A DNA stretch of 64,000 nt. Origin: Ferruginibacter sp. GTDB taxonomy: Bacteria > Bacteroidota > Bacteroidia > Chitinophagales > Chitinophagaceae. A model generated the notes under the pieces. It saw nothing but the letters and a program-made list of their open reading frames with translations, searched no databases and was not told where the DNA came from. The DNA lies in assembly GCA_014379625.1 (NCBI GenBank), contig JACMLJ010000071.1, forward strand, positions 1-64,000, given 5' to 3'. The stretch's first letter is position 1, and the number at the start of each line of letters is the position of its first letter. The translations under genes and the position numbers were made by a program. Positions 1 through 8,188 of the stretch are shown piece after piece.

Positions 1-13
1 GGTTATGCATTTT

Positions 14-160
14 CGGTCCTTAGGAACGATATGTGATTAACTCTTCTTCTTACAATCATAGCCAATACAAATATCTAAAAACCGATTTTACATATCGTCC
101 CTATGGGACGAATTGAATCATCATTAATTCTTTCTACCCATATATCGTCCCTAAGGGACG
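14..160. repeat. Three copies of a 15-bp palindromic REP-like repeat
   Basis: Two copies, CGTCCCTATGGGACG (96-110) and CGTCCCTAAGGGACG (146-160), share the flanks ATATCGTCCCT and GGGACGAA. A third, degenerate copy in inverted orientation lies at 14-28 (CGGTCCTTAGGAACG followed by ATATG). Each can fold into a short stem. Copy spacing is irregular, so this is not a CRISPR array. It resembles REP-type intergenic repeats; no RAYT transposase gene is in the window. Confidence 0.7.
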
Positions 161-223
161 AAGTATTAATCCTTAACTAAATCACATTGACTCCACAAAT
201 AGAATTTTTGTAAATCTCCTCTT

Positions 224-260
224 TGCCTACTGCCTAAGGTCTACTGTCTGCCTACTGCCT
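224..260. repeat. Short stutter repeat (CTACTGC type) at the 3' end of the CE12-GH28 gene
   Basis: The 11-mer GCCTACTGCCT occurs at 225-235 and 250-260, with the related CTACTGTCT between them. The second copy reaches into the last codons of the CE12-GH28 gene. It belongs to the same general class as other short-period stutter repeats in this window. Confidence 0.55.
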
Positions 261-2738
261 TGTTTTCTCCCAGCTTACCACCCCTTCGGCCGCGCCAAAC
301 CCGGTTATTAATTTTTGCCTGACCGTTCCGGTGTTTGTATTTAGGATTTTAATACCTTTTGATCTGTCGCCCTGCACCTGCAGCAATACTTCTGCACTGT
401 CTTTATATTTTAATTGTTTAATAGTTACACCATCGCTGTTTAAGATATAGGCTACCGGGTTGGTATTTTTGCTGATCATGGTTATATTGTTCAGCGTAAT
501 GCCACTTGCTTCCTGGATGTCTATTCCCTCACCTGCCTGCAACACTGCATTTTCTATCAGTACGTTTTGCACGTGCATTTCGGGGATACCTCTTATAAAA
601 ATCCCTTTCGCGGCGCCATTGCAGGTGATATTGGTGAAATAAAAATTCCGGAACTGCGGAGTGCTTTCATCAACTGCCCTTGTTTCAACTTTTGGGGGTT
701 CCCTTTTTTCACCCGCCAGCACTACAGGGTCTTTGGCCATATAATACATATCAAACAAAATGGCTTCCGCCGGAATATCCAGCATATTTACATTGTTGAC
801 ATAAATATTTTCCACTACCCCTCCCCGGCCGCGGGTGGTTTTAAAGCGCAGGCCAATATCACTGCCAATAAACGTGCAATTACTGACAAACATATTGTTT
901 ACACCGCCGCTCATTTCACTGCCTACCACAAAGCCTCCATGGGCATGGTACACTACGCAGTTATTTATAATTACATCCTGCGTGGGCATGCCCCGTTTGC
1001 GGCCTTCGGCATCCCTGCCGCTTTTAATGGTAATGCCATCATCACCGGTATCAAAATTGCAATTTTCTACCAGTGCATTTTTACAACTTTCCAGGTCCAA
1101 TGCATCCGTATTGGTGCCGAACCATGGATTTTTTACTTTTAAATTTTTAATGGTGATATGTTCACTCATCATTACATGGGTGGTCCAGGCCGGTGAGTTT
1201 TCAAATGTTACACCTTCTATCAAAATATTTTTACAATCGAATATGCGGATCATATTGGGGCGAAGAAAATCTTTTACCTCCTCAAAATCTTTTACCGTTT
1301 TCCCTCCCTCCAGTTTACCGATATTATTGGTGAGGGAACCCTTTAAAGCTTTGGAAGAGGAATACCACATTTTTTTATCTTCCGTTAATACGCCGCCATA
1401 TTCCTTTATGTGATTTTCCCATTGGCTTTCCGTAACCTTATCTTTCTTTAAGGGCCTCCAGTAAAACCCATTTCCATTCATAATACCTTCGCCGGTAATT
1501 GCAATGTTTTCGATATGTTCTGCAACAACCGGCGACTGGCACCTGGCGGCATCCACGCCTTCAAAAGAGGAAACTACGAGGGGATATTGGTTAAAGTCGG
1601 GACTGAAAATTACCAATGCACCCTTTTGCAGGTGCAGGTTGATATTGCTTTTCATAATGATTGGACCTGTTACAAAAGAACCGGCCGGAACAACTACCGT
1701 TCCTCCGCCCTTTTCGGCACATGCTTCGATGGCTTTTTTAAAGGCCGGGGCATTAAGCGTGTAACCATCGGCGATAGCGCCATAATTCAAAATGTTAAAA
1801 CTGTCTTTTTTAAAATGGGGTGCATAAATTTTAGGTAATTCAAAAGCGGATTTTTCTTTAAAGCCCGAAGGTTTGAGGTATACTACCAATGGCAATTGCT
1901 GATCTTTGATACCCTGGCAAACCAGGGATGCGATGGATGAAGCACCATATTCGCTAAAGTGGGTATTATCTTCTTCCTTGCCCTTGTAATTTTTGAAATG
2001 CCCGGCAGGTATGTTTAAAAACAAGCGCTTTGAATTTTCCACTCCTCCTTTTACAATCAGCGCTTCACTGCTTTTGTGTAAGTCGATTAACGGTACATTT
2101 AATAGCCTGGCTACTTCCTTTACTACCCCGGGATAATCACCGTGCTGGTCTATAAATTTTCCTGCCGCGTCAAATTTCCTGCGCATTACCGGGGTTATTA
2201 ATATGGGATGGGCCCCTTTGCCGCGGATGTCTTTTACAAAGCGCACCAGGTTTTCTTTATATAAACCATGCGCCGGGGCTGATCGCGTGCTGTCCTCCGC
2301 TTTCTGATCATTGTGGCCAAACTGTATCATCACATAATCGCCTTGCTGCAACCTGCTCATTACGGTATCCCAGTTATGCCCGCTGATAAAACTTTTGGTA
2401 CTCCTGCCATTTACCGCATGGTTTTGTATGCTCACTTCTTCCGTAAAAAAACCGGGCAGCAATTGCCCCCAGCCCCGTTCAGGATTTTCTTCCAGCGGCT
2501 TATTGGCGCAGGTGCTGTCACCTATTAAAAAAATAGTTGGCTTTTTGGCAGGCAATAAAAAAGCGAAGCTGGTAAGTGTGATTATAACCAGGGCAACTAA
2601 GCCCCCGGTGCGCCGCGGCAGAGATATCTTAAACGACACTGATTTCACACCCAACCCGTTTAAAGGGATTATAAACCCTGCGCTATTTTTAAGATTTTTC
2701 AAATCCTTATTAATTTTTTTACCAAACACGGTGAACAA
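252..2738 (-). CDS. Bifunctional rhamnogalacturonan acetylesterase (CE12) - polygalacturonase (GH28) fusion
   Basis: This is a predicted exported two-domain pectinase. A hydrophobic segment (about residues 47-62) is followed by an SGNH esterase domain (about 67-290) with GDST, a GRST block, FGHND and the late D-x-x-H (DNTHFSEYG). This order is typical of CE12 rhamnogalacturonan acetylesterases. A GH28 right-handed beta-helix (about 310-800) follows, with NTDALD, the TGDDG pair, HGGFVVGSE and the GLRFKT block. The esterase would remove acetyl groups from the backbone that the GH28 half then cuts. The start is uncertain: there is no in-frame ATG before the SGNH domain. The listed start is TTG; GTG codons at 2648 and 2639 would leave a shorter leader and may be better. 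The gene lies 462 bp downstream of the Gfo/Idh gene, and a candidate LacI operator precedes it. Domain assignment is firm; exact substrate is inferred. Confidence 0.88.
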   Translation of the reverse strand: MFTVFGKKINKDLKNLKNSAGFIIPLNGLGVKSVSFKISLPRRTGGLVALVIITLTSFAFLLPAKKPTIFLIGDSTCANKPLEENPERGWGQLLPGFFTEEVSIQNHAVNGRSTKSFISGHNWDTVMSRLQQGDYVMIQFGHNDQKAEDSTRSAPAHGLYKENLVRFVKDIRGKGAHPILITPVMRRKFDAAGKFIDQHGDYPGVVKEVARLLNVPLIDLHKSSEALIVKGGVENSKRLFLNIPAGHFKNYKGKEEDNTHFSEYGASSIASLVCQGIKDQQLPLVVYLKPSGFKEKSAFELPKIYAPHFKKDSFNILNYGAIADGYTLNAPAFKKAIEACAEKGGGTVVVPAGSFVTGPIIMKSNINLHLQKGALVIFSPDFNQYPLVVSSFEGVDAARCQSPVVAEHIENIAITGEGIMNGNGFYWRPLKKDKVTESQWENHIKEYGGVLTEDKKMWYSSSKALKGSLTNNIGKLEGGKTVKDFEEVKDFLRPNMIRIFDCKNILIEGVTFENSPAWTTHVMMSEHITIKNLKVKNPWFGTNTDALDLESCKNALVENCNFDTGDDGITIKSGRDAEGRKRGMPTQDVIINNCVVYHAHGGFVVGSEMSGGVNNMFVSNCTFIGSDIGLRFKTTRGRGGVVENIYVNNVNMLDIPAEAILFDMYYMAKDPVVLAGEKREPPKVETRAVDESTPQFRNFYFTNITCNGAAKGIFIRGIPEMHVQNVLIENAVLQAGEGIDIQEASGITLNNITMISKNTNPVAYILNSDGVTIKQLKYKDSAEVLLQVQGDRSKGIKILNTNTGTVRQKLITGFGAAEGVVSWEKTRQ

Positions 2739-3200
2739 TTATTAACCATGGCCTGCCAGTTTCTATTTTTATACCCTGTACCGGCTTAACCTGCAGGGTT
2801 CGCCAGGTATGACATATGCGCAACCGCCCGGGGTAACTGATATTTTAAATCAGGGTTCATAGAAAATGTCCCTGCTATCTAATTGAGCGGCTTTGAAGAT
2901 GGATGGCATTTTACTGCTTTAGTTGCCGGGCCGGCATTGTAAAATTCAAGCTTAAAACCAACATTTTCATTGCAAATTCAATCGTTTCCTATTTCAATTT
3001 TACCACTATTATTTAAGGAAGAACAGTATTGCCCGGGCTTTATTTACGCAATCGTTCCCGATAACGATGACATACAAAACAGTATAAAATTTTATTGGTT
3101 TCTTTTGCTTCTCCCGTTAATAATTTCGGTTTGCGTTGTAGTCTATCGCAGACCGATGCTGCCTGAAAATAATCCTTCGATTTACGAGGATTACCCTGGT
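2739..3200. other. 462-bp non-coding gap with operator-like sequence
   Basis: No credible gene is seen; a 97-codon plus-strand frame here has no recognisable features. The gap contains a copy of the dyad operator (3043-3068) and, at about 2979-2989, a degenerate half-site (CAATCGTTTCC). A 300-nt leader would separate the operator from the CE12-GH28 start. No riboswitch or tRNA fold was recognised. Confidence 0.5.
3043..3068. promoter_or_regulatory. Candidate LacI-family operator upstream of the CE12-GH28 gene
   Basis: The core ATCGTTCCCGATAACGAT (3051-3068) is a dyad: ATCGTT and its reverse complement AACGAT around a 6-bp centre. With the preceding TTTACGCA it is identical over 26 bp to 20375-20400, between the LacI-family gene and susC. 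Two identical dyads 17 kb apart, each in front of a pectin gene, fit a shared operator. The match is seen directly; binding by the neighbouring regulator is inferred. Confidence 0.72.
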
Positions 3201-4595
3201 TTAAAACCTGTTTGCCATTGGAACCAGGTCGGTAAGTTCATCGATCCTCACCGGTCTTTTTAACTCAATACTTTTACGCGCCGCGATGCCAATTAATATT
3301 GACATGGCTCCTTCGCGGGTACCTGCCATTACATTGTGCGGGTTATCATTTTTATCAACAAATATTCTTTTCTGCATGCGGATATCACCGCCGCCGTGAC
3401 CGCCTTTTATTTTAGCCGTAGTAAAAATTTCGTAGTTTTTTGCAAAATTATCCATCACCATAATCTCCCGCACATCTCCGGCTATGGCATCATCGGCCTG
3501 CGACATTTCGACGGCATGGTGCTTTGACTGGTCATCCGGCATTTTTTGCAGGTAAGGAATATCCTCCCATGTTTCCAGCCGCCCATCCATTCCGTTAAAC
3601 GCGATCTGCCATCCTTCGTAGGGTGAATAAGTTGTTAAGGAATAATTAGCGGTTACCCCGTTGGCATAAATTATCTGGGCAGACATCTTATCATAAATAT
3701 CAATTTCATTGCGCCATACACAACCATCCCTTACATACCCGTCGTGCTGTTCATTTTTTGCATAGAGATTGTTGAGCCGGTCGTCTTTTGTAATGTCCCA
3801 ATAAAATTTGCATTTGCCTTTGAATGTGCAACCCCTGCATACGGTGCCGCGAAAAGCATTATTTTTTCCGTAATGATCCAAAGAGCCATAGGCACTAACT
3901 TCAACGGGTTCCGAATTGAGCCACCAGTTTAACAAATCAAAATGATGGGTGGATTTATGTACAAACAACGAATTACTTTTGGCTTTAATACCATGCCAGC
4001 GCCTGAAATAATCAGCGCCGTGGTGTACGTTGAGGTACCAGTTAAAATCTACTGAAGTAATTTTGCCAATCCTGTTTTTACTTAATATCTCTTTCACCTG
4101 CATATTGTGTACGCTGTGGCGGTAGTTGAAAGCGACGGTTACTTTTTTGCCCGATTTTTTTTCTGCAGCCAGGATATTTTTACACTTTATTTCATCTGTG
4201 GTCATTGGTTTTTCGGTGATCACGTTAAAACCCATCTCGAGGGCTTTAATGATAAACTGGTCGTGCGTTGCATCCACCGTTGTTACGATTACATAATCGG
4301 GCTTTGTGGTGCCCAACATTTCTTCAAAATCTTTGAAAGCAGGCACAGTAGCGCCAAAGGTTTTTTGAACATACGAAAGCCGCCCGGGATTAATATCACA
4401 AAGGCCCACAAACTCAACCTGGTAGATAAAACTTTTCAGTAAATCCTTACCCCAAAAAGAGGAGCCGCGATGCCCGGTCCCTACCAACGCAAGCCTTATT
4501 TTTTTGTCGGAGGCAGATGCGAGGTTTTCAAAAGGATGCAGCATCAGTGCGGCACCTGCTGCTGCGGTGTATTGAATGAATTTGAGGCGTTCCAT
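3201..4595 (-). CDS. Gfo/Idh/MocA-family oxidoreductase
   Basis: This is an NAD(P)-dependent sugar oxidoreductase-type protein. After an N-terminal leader (MERLKFIQYTAAAGAALML) comes a Rossmann nucleotide-binding motif (LALVGTGHRG), the EKPMTTD block typical of the family, and a long C-terminal alpha/beta domain. A cysteine cluster (CRGCTFKGKC, then DGCVW) lies in the middle and could bind metal. The leader resembles those of exported Bacteroidota members of this family but has no twin-arginine pair. The listed ATG is chosen because the only earlier in-frame start is a TTG two codons upstream. It lies 60 bp after the GH43 gene and probably shares its transcript. The substrate is unknown; some relatives (GH109 type) are NAD-dependent glycosidases, so oxidative or hydrolytic roles are both possible. 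Confidence 0.8.
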   Translation of the reverse strand: MERLKFIQYTAAAGAALMLHPFENLASASDKKIRLALVGTGHRGSSFWGKDLLKSFIYQVEFVGLCDINPGRLSYVQKTFGATVPAFKDFEEMLGTTKPDYVIVTTVDATHDQFIIKALEMGFNVITEKPMTTDEIKCKNILAAEKKSGKKVTVAFNYRHSVHNMQVKEILSKNRIGKITSVDFNWYLNVHHGADYFRRWHGIKAKSNSLFVHKSTHHFDLLNWWLNSEPVEVSAYGSLDHYGKNNAFRGTVCRGCTFKGKCKFYWDITKDDRLNNLYAKNEQHDGYVRDGCVWRNEIDIYDKMSAQIIYANGVTANYSLTTYSPYEGWQIAFNGMDGRLETWEDIPYLQKMPDDQSKHHAVEMSQADDAIAGDVREIMVMDNFAKNYEIFTTAKIKGGHGGGDIRMQKRIFVDKNDNPHNVMAGTREGAMSILIGIAARKSIELKRPVRIDELTDLVPMANRF

Positions 4596-4655
4596 GAGCA
4601 ATCATTTATTGGTTAAAAAGTATTTTATTTCTTTTTTAGTCCTGATTCGCGTAGA

Positions 4656-6302
4656 TTAGAAGGGGGCCGTGCTTCTTTCCACCCTAAACCAATCCACTTC
4701 ACTAAATCCGGCATCATTTATTTTTTGCTTCCTGCTGCAAAAGAAACCCATTGTTGCCCCGATCCACCGCCCGGGTGTGGCTTTAAATGTTTCTGCTATC
4801 GGGGTAAAGAATTTCCCATCAGTGCTATAACTAAAACTGCAGGTAGCGCCCTTTCCTACCCTTAGCCTGAAATACAGATCAGCGCCAGTCCCTGTTATTT
4901 TAGCTATTTGTTTTTCCAGTTCGGGTTTTCCTTTATCCGCTTCTACACAACTGGTATAACTAATATACAACCCATCCGCTTTTTTTGTAACGGCGATATG
5001 CGCATAACTCATACCCATTATCAGCAAGCCAAATTTTTCTCCATCCGTTTTAGGTGTAAACGAAAACTTTGTGGTAGCCATAAATTCTTCAGCAGGAAAT
5101 TTTTGCATTAAAAGATTGGGGACATCCCATAAATTTTTTGCCGAATCCGGAGGCATTATACTGTTCAGTCTTAACGCACCTACCGCCGGGAAACAGAAGG
5201 CCCAGTTTAGTTTTGGATTGGCGTGCCATTGCCATTGTAACCCGGGTTTGGTATCGTTGAATTCATCTGATTCCTGTGGCGTAGTTACGGGATAAGTCTT
5301 TCCAACAGTCGGTTTTTTATACACCATTACGGGTTCACCTTTTCCATCACCATCTTTGTCAATACCCATCACGGGCCAGTCGCTGATCCATTTAACAGGT
5401 TGCAGATGTATGATCCTGCCATAAGCATCCTTATCCTGGAAATGGATAAACCAGTCTTCTCCTGTTTGGGTTTGCACCCATGCACCCTGGTGCGGTCCGT
5501 TTATTTTTGTTGCGCCCTGTTCCAACACCACTTTACGTTCATAAGGGCCGTAAATATTTTTACTCCGCAAAATAGTTTGCCAACCCGTGCCTACCCCACC
5601 TGCCGGGGCAAAAATATAATAGAATTTATTGCGTTTGTAAATTTTAGGGCCTTCAATAGTGGCATCGGATTCGTGGCCATCATATACCAATACGCCATCG
5701 CTTACCACTTTATCAGATGCTGCATTTAATTCTTTCACCAGTATCACCGATTTAAAACCGGCACGGCTACCTGCCAATGCATGTACCAGGTAACCCTTAC
5801 CGTTATCATCCCAAAAAGGACAGGGGTCAATCAGCCCCTGGCCCGGTTCAACAAGAATGGGGTGGCTCCATGGACCGGATATTTTTTTTGCCTTTGTAAG
5901 ATAAATCCCGAAATCAGGATCGGGATAATAAATATAAAATTCGCTGTTGTGGTAACGGATCACCGGAGCCCATACCCCATTGCCATGCTGAACCTTACTG
6001 AAATGATCTATTGGTGCCTGTTGTTGAAAGGCATGGCCGATGATACTCCAGTTTACCAGGTCTTTTGAATGCAGTATGGGCAGGCCGGGCGCCGCATTAA
6101 AACTCGATGAGACTAAGTAATAATCATCGCCCACCCTTATTACATCAGGATCTGAGTAATCTGAATGAATGACTGGATTTTTGTAAGTGCCATCGCCATT
6201 ATCGGCTACCCATACTTTAGAAACGTTGCTTTTTGACTGCTGGGCCTGCAACCCGGCAACTAAACTGATACAGGCAAACAGGCAAACAATTTTCAATTTC
6301 AT
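4656..6302 (-). CDS. GH43-family glycoside hydrolase with C-terminal beta-sandwich domain
   Basis: This is a secreted arabinan- or xylan-type exo-hydrolase candidate (548 aa). A signal peptide ending in LQAQ is followed by a five-bladed beta-propeller (about residues 40-330). The three expected acidic residues are visible: Asp in HSDYSDPDVIR, Asp in LIDPCPFWDD and Glu in TIEGPKIYKR. A beta-sandwich domain (about 345-548) resembles the accessory domain of two-domain GH43 enzymes. In a pectin locus the likely target is arabinose side chains of rhamnogalacturonan I, but beta-xylosidase activity cannot be excluded. The gene lies 45 bp downstream of an SGNH esterase gene and upstream of the Gfo/Idh gene, all co-directional. 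Confidence 0.88.
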   Translation of the reverse strand: MKLKIVCLFACISLVAGLQAQQSKSNVSKVWVADNGDGTYKNPVIHSDYSDPDVIRVGDDYYLVSSSFNAAPGLPILHSKDLVNWSIIGHAFQQQAPIDHFSKVQHGNGVWAPVIRYHNSEFYIYYPDPDFGIYLTKAKKISGPWSHPILVEPGQGLIDPCPFWDDNGKGYLVHALAGSRAGFKSVILVKELNAASDKVVSDGVLVYDGHESDATIEGPKIYKRNKFYYIFAPAGGVGTGWQTILRSKNIYGPYERKVVLEQGATKINGPHQGAWVQTQTGEDWFIHFQDKDAYGRIIHLQPVKWISDWPVMGIDKDGDGKGEPVMVYKKPTVGKTYPVTTPQESDEFNDTKPGLQWQWHANPKLNWAFCFPAVGALRLNSIMPPDSAKNLWDVPNLLMQKFPAEEFMATTKFSFTPKTDGEKFGLLIMGMSYAHIAVTKKADGLYISYTSCVEADKGKPELEKQIAKITGTGADLYFRLRVGKGATCSFSYSTDGKFFTPIAETFKATPGRWIGATMGFFCSRKQKINDAGFSEVDWFRVERSTAPF

Positions 6303-6347
6303 TTAACAAGATTTATAATTTCCCTTCAACTGTATTTTCAAATTTTC

Positions 6348-7037
6348 TCATTTTATTACGGTCTGAATCACCTTCCACATTTCCATGGCAACAAATATAT
6401 TTCCCTTTACATTGAGGTGTACCCTGTCGGAAGTTAAAATCCCCCTTTCTGCATTGCCGGGATTATTTACTTTTAAATAAGCTGAAAAAGCATTCCGCAG
6501 GTCGCATACGGGCAATGAAAGATCGGTTGCGATTTTCCGGATAATATTGCTGTAATGATTAAGGTCGCCATCCTGCTGATTGGAGTGATCAGTCTTTTCG
6601 CCGATAACAGATGGCGTACATACCACCACTTTAATATTTTTATCCTGGAGTTTTTTGATAATAGCGCGGTAAAACTTTTCAAATTTATCCGCATCGGTAC
6701 CCGTTCCGGAACCAGCTTTATGCCACACATCATTGATGCCCACATAAATCACCACTACATCCGGATTCTTCTTCAGCACATCTTCTTCCATTCGCAGGTA
6801 GAGGTCATATACTTTATTGCCACTGACGCCGGCGCCCATTAATTCGATTGAATCGGGCACACGGTATTGCTTAATAATGCTGTCCATTTTTACGATGTAC
6901 CCGTTGGATTGAACACCCGCCTGGGTGATTGAATCGCCAAAGAAAACTACCCTGATCTTTTTAGGAGGGCTGGTAAACGACAACAATATCAATACTACAA
7001 ATGGAAGGATGATTACAACTTTAATGAAGTGTTTCAT
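6348..7037 (-). CDS. SGNH/GDSL-family esterase
   Basis: This is a 229-aa exported hydrolase. An N-terminal hydrophobic segment precedes block I FFGDSITQAG, the block II glycine (GAGVSGNKVYDL), block III YVGINDVWH and block V DRVHLN, so all SGNH catalytic positions (Ser, Gly, Asn, Asp-His) are present. The likely job is removal of acetyl or other acyl groups from pectin oligosaccharides. It differs from the CE12 proteins in this window, which carry GDST and GHND. It is 45 bp upstream of the GH43 gene; a 351-bp repeat-rich gap separates it from the L-fucose dehydrogenase gene, so it may head its own transcript. The substrate is not determined by the sequence. Confidence 0.85.
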   Translation of the reverse strand: MKHFIKVVIILPFVVLILLSFTSPPKKIRVVFFGDSITQAGVQSNGYIVKMDSIIKQYRVPDSIELMGAGVSGNKVYDLYLRMEEDVLKKNPDVVVIYVGINDVWHKAGSGTGTDADKFEKFYRAIIKKLQDKNIKVVVCTPSVIGEKTDHSNQQDGDLNHYSNIIRKIATDLSLPVCDLRNAFSAYLKVNNPGNAERGILTSDRVHLNVKGNIFVAMEMWKVIQTVIK

Positions 7038-7072
7038 TATACCGGTATTTAGTTTTAAGTTATAAAGATTTG

Positions 7073-7388
7073 TGAATGGGCAATGGTGAATGGGTAAAAG
7101 GCTTAGGCCATGTTGAAATATTTATTGCTCATTATTATTCATTGCCCATAATTCATCATTCAATGTTGTTTATTTAAGTCCTGCAATTTAATAGCCCCGT
7201 CAGACCGGAGAAAAAAAGTTAACATATTCCATTTTAGCTTTAGCCAACAATTCTTCGGCTAAAGCCGCAGTTTTTATTGCCAATTTTTATCCCCGTCCTG
7301 AAGGACGGGGCAATTAAAACCTTTAAACGACATTGATTCATTATTCATCATTCACAATTGCCCATTCACCATTCACCCTTCACCATTT
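7073..7388. repeat. Inverted stutter repeats flanking the MITE-like element
   Basis: The left side (about 7073-7094) carries GGGCAATGGTGAATGGG. The right side (about 7352-7385) carries the reverse-complement type (TTGCCCATTCACCATTCACC). The two arms bracket the element at 7158-7338, so the whole 316-bp gap is a nested inverted repeat. Hairpins inside include CCCCGTCC-TGAA-GGACGGGG (near 7291-7310) and CGGCTAAAGCCG. No gene is seen here. Confidence 0.6.
7158..7338. mobile_element. Putative MITE-like non-coding element, copy A
   Basis: The ends are imperfect inverted repeats: ATTCAATGTTGTTTA on the left (7158-7172) and TAAACGACATTGATT on the right (7324-7338). A second element with near-identical ends is at 59477-59568. 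The interior holds no ORF and contains a strong 8-bp GC-rich hairpin. The terminal repeats and the two-copy structure suggest a non-autonomous mobile element; no target-site duplication was established. Confidence 0.5.
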
Positions 7389-8177
7389 TTAAGCATTCGC
7401 CAATGCCCTGTCCAAATGCACATACCCCCCATCTACGTAAACCAGTTGACCGGTGGTATGGCTTGACTTCGATGACAATAAAAAAGCTACTGCATTAGCA
7501 ATTTCTTCAGCAGTGGTCATGCGGTTCTCTAAAGGTATTTTGGAGACTATTTCTGATAATTTTTGTTCGGGATTGGGCAGGGTTTTAATCCATTTTTCAT
7601 AAGCAGGCGTATAACATTCCGCCACCACTACGGCATTAACACGGATGCCATATTTTAAAAGTTCTACCGACCAATCCCTTGTAAGACCATTGCGGCCCCC
7701 ATTGGCGGCGGCATAAGCAGAAGTATTTCCCTGCCCTGTATCTGCAGTTTTTGAGGTAATATTTACTATGGACCCTTTTGAGCTTTTTAATGCGGGTAAT
7801 GCATGATGTGCAAGCAAATAATAATGTACCAGGTTCTTGTGGAGTGATGCCATAAAGTTTTCATAGTTGCCATTCTCCAGTCCTACGCCATCGTTAACAC
7901 CGGCATTATTTACCAGTCCGTCGATACGCCCGAATTTCGCAACAACTGCCTTTATTACCTCTTCGCACTGGGGGGGATCAGATAATTCAGCCGCCACCTG
8001 GAAAGCTTTGCCACCAGCAGTTTCCACTTCCTTCACCACTACAAGATTATCGGCTTCGTTTCTGCCGATGATTACAGGTATGGCGCCTTCCGCGGCCAGC
8101 ACTTTTACAATGCCTTCACCAATTCCTTTGGCACCGCCGCTTACAATGATCACTTTGTCTTTTAAATTAAGATCCAT
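7389..8177 (-). CDS. L-fucose dehydrogenase-type SDR with altered catalytic motif
   Basis: This predicted cytoplasmic NAD(P)-dependent enzyme oxidises a 6-deoxy-L-sugar to its lactone, the first step of the non-phosphorylated pathway. It has the SDR cofactor motif GGAKGIGEG, NNAGVNDGVGLE, Ser142 in TSKTADTGQGNTS, Tyr155, and the C-terminus YVDGGYVHLDRALA. The NNAGVNDG, SKTA-TGQGNTS and HLDRAL signatures recall the characterised Burkholderia L-fucose dehydrogenase. The Lys of the YxxxK motif is Asn159 here (YAAAN; codon AAT at 7701-7703), so activity is in question unless this is a clade-specific variant. Its start is 11 bp after the lactonase stop, in one operon with the lactonase, FAH hydrolase and second SDR. 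L-rhamnose or D-arabinose are possible alternative substrates. Confidence 0.8.
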   Translation of the reverse strand: MDLNLKDKVIIVSGGAKGIGEGIVKVLAAEGAIPVIIGRNEADNLVVVKEVETAGGKAFQVAAELSDPPQCEEVIKAVVAKFGRIDGLVNNAGVNDGVGLENGNYENFMASLHKNLVHYYLLAHHALPALKSSKGSIVNITSKTADTGQGNTSAYAAANGGRNGLTRDWSVELLKYGIRVNAVVVAECYTPAYEKWIKTLPNPEQKLSEIVSKIPLENRMTTAEEIANAVAFLLSSKSSHTTGQLVYVDGGYVHLDRALANA

Positions 8178-8188
8178 ATAACATTTTT

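Noticed and set aside
14..160. Possible CRISPR array at the left edge
   Set aside because: Only three short palindromes with unequal spacing and one inverted; no spacer structure or cas genes.
567..1142. 191-codon plus-strand frame opposite the CE12-GH28 gene
   Set aside because: It lies fully antisense to a strong coding region and its residues show no family features; it is a frame shadow.
2970..3263. 97-codon plus-strand frame with a hydrophobic stretch in the operator-containing gap
   Set aside because: It spans the operator and runs into the end of the Gfo/Idh gene antisense; no homology-like features or promoter.
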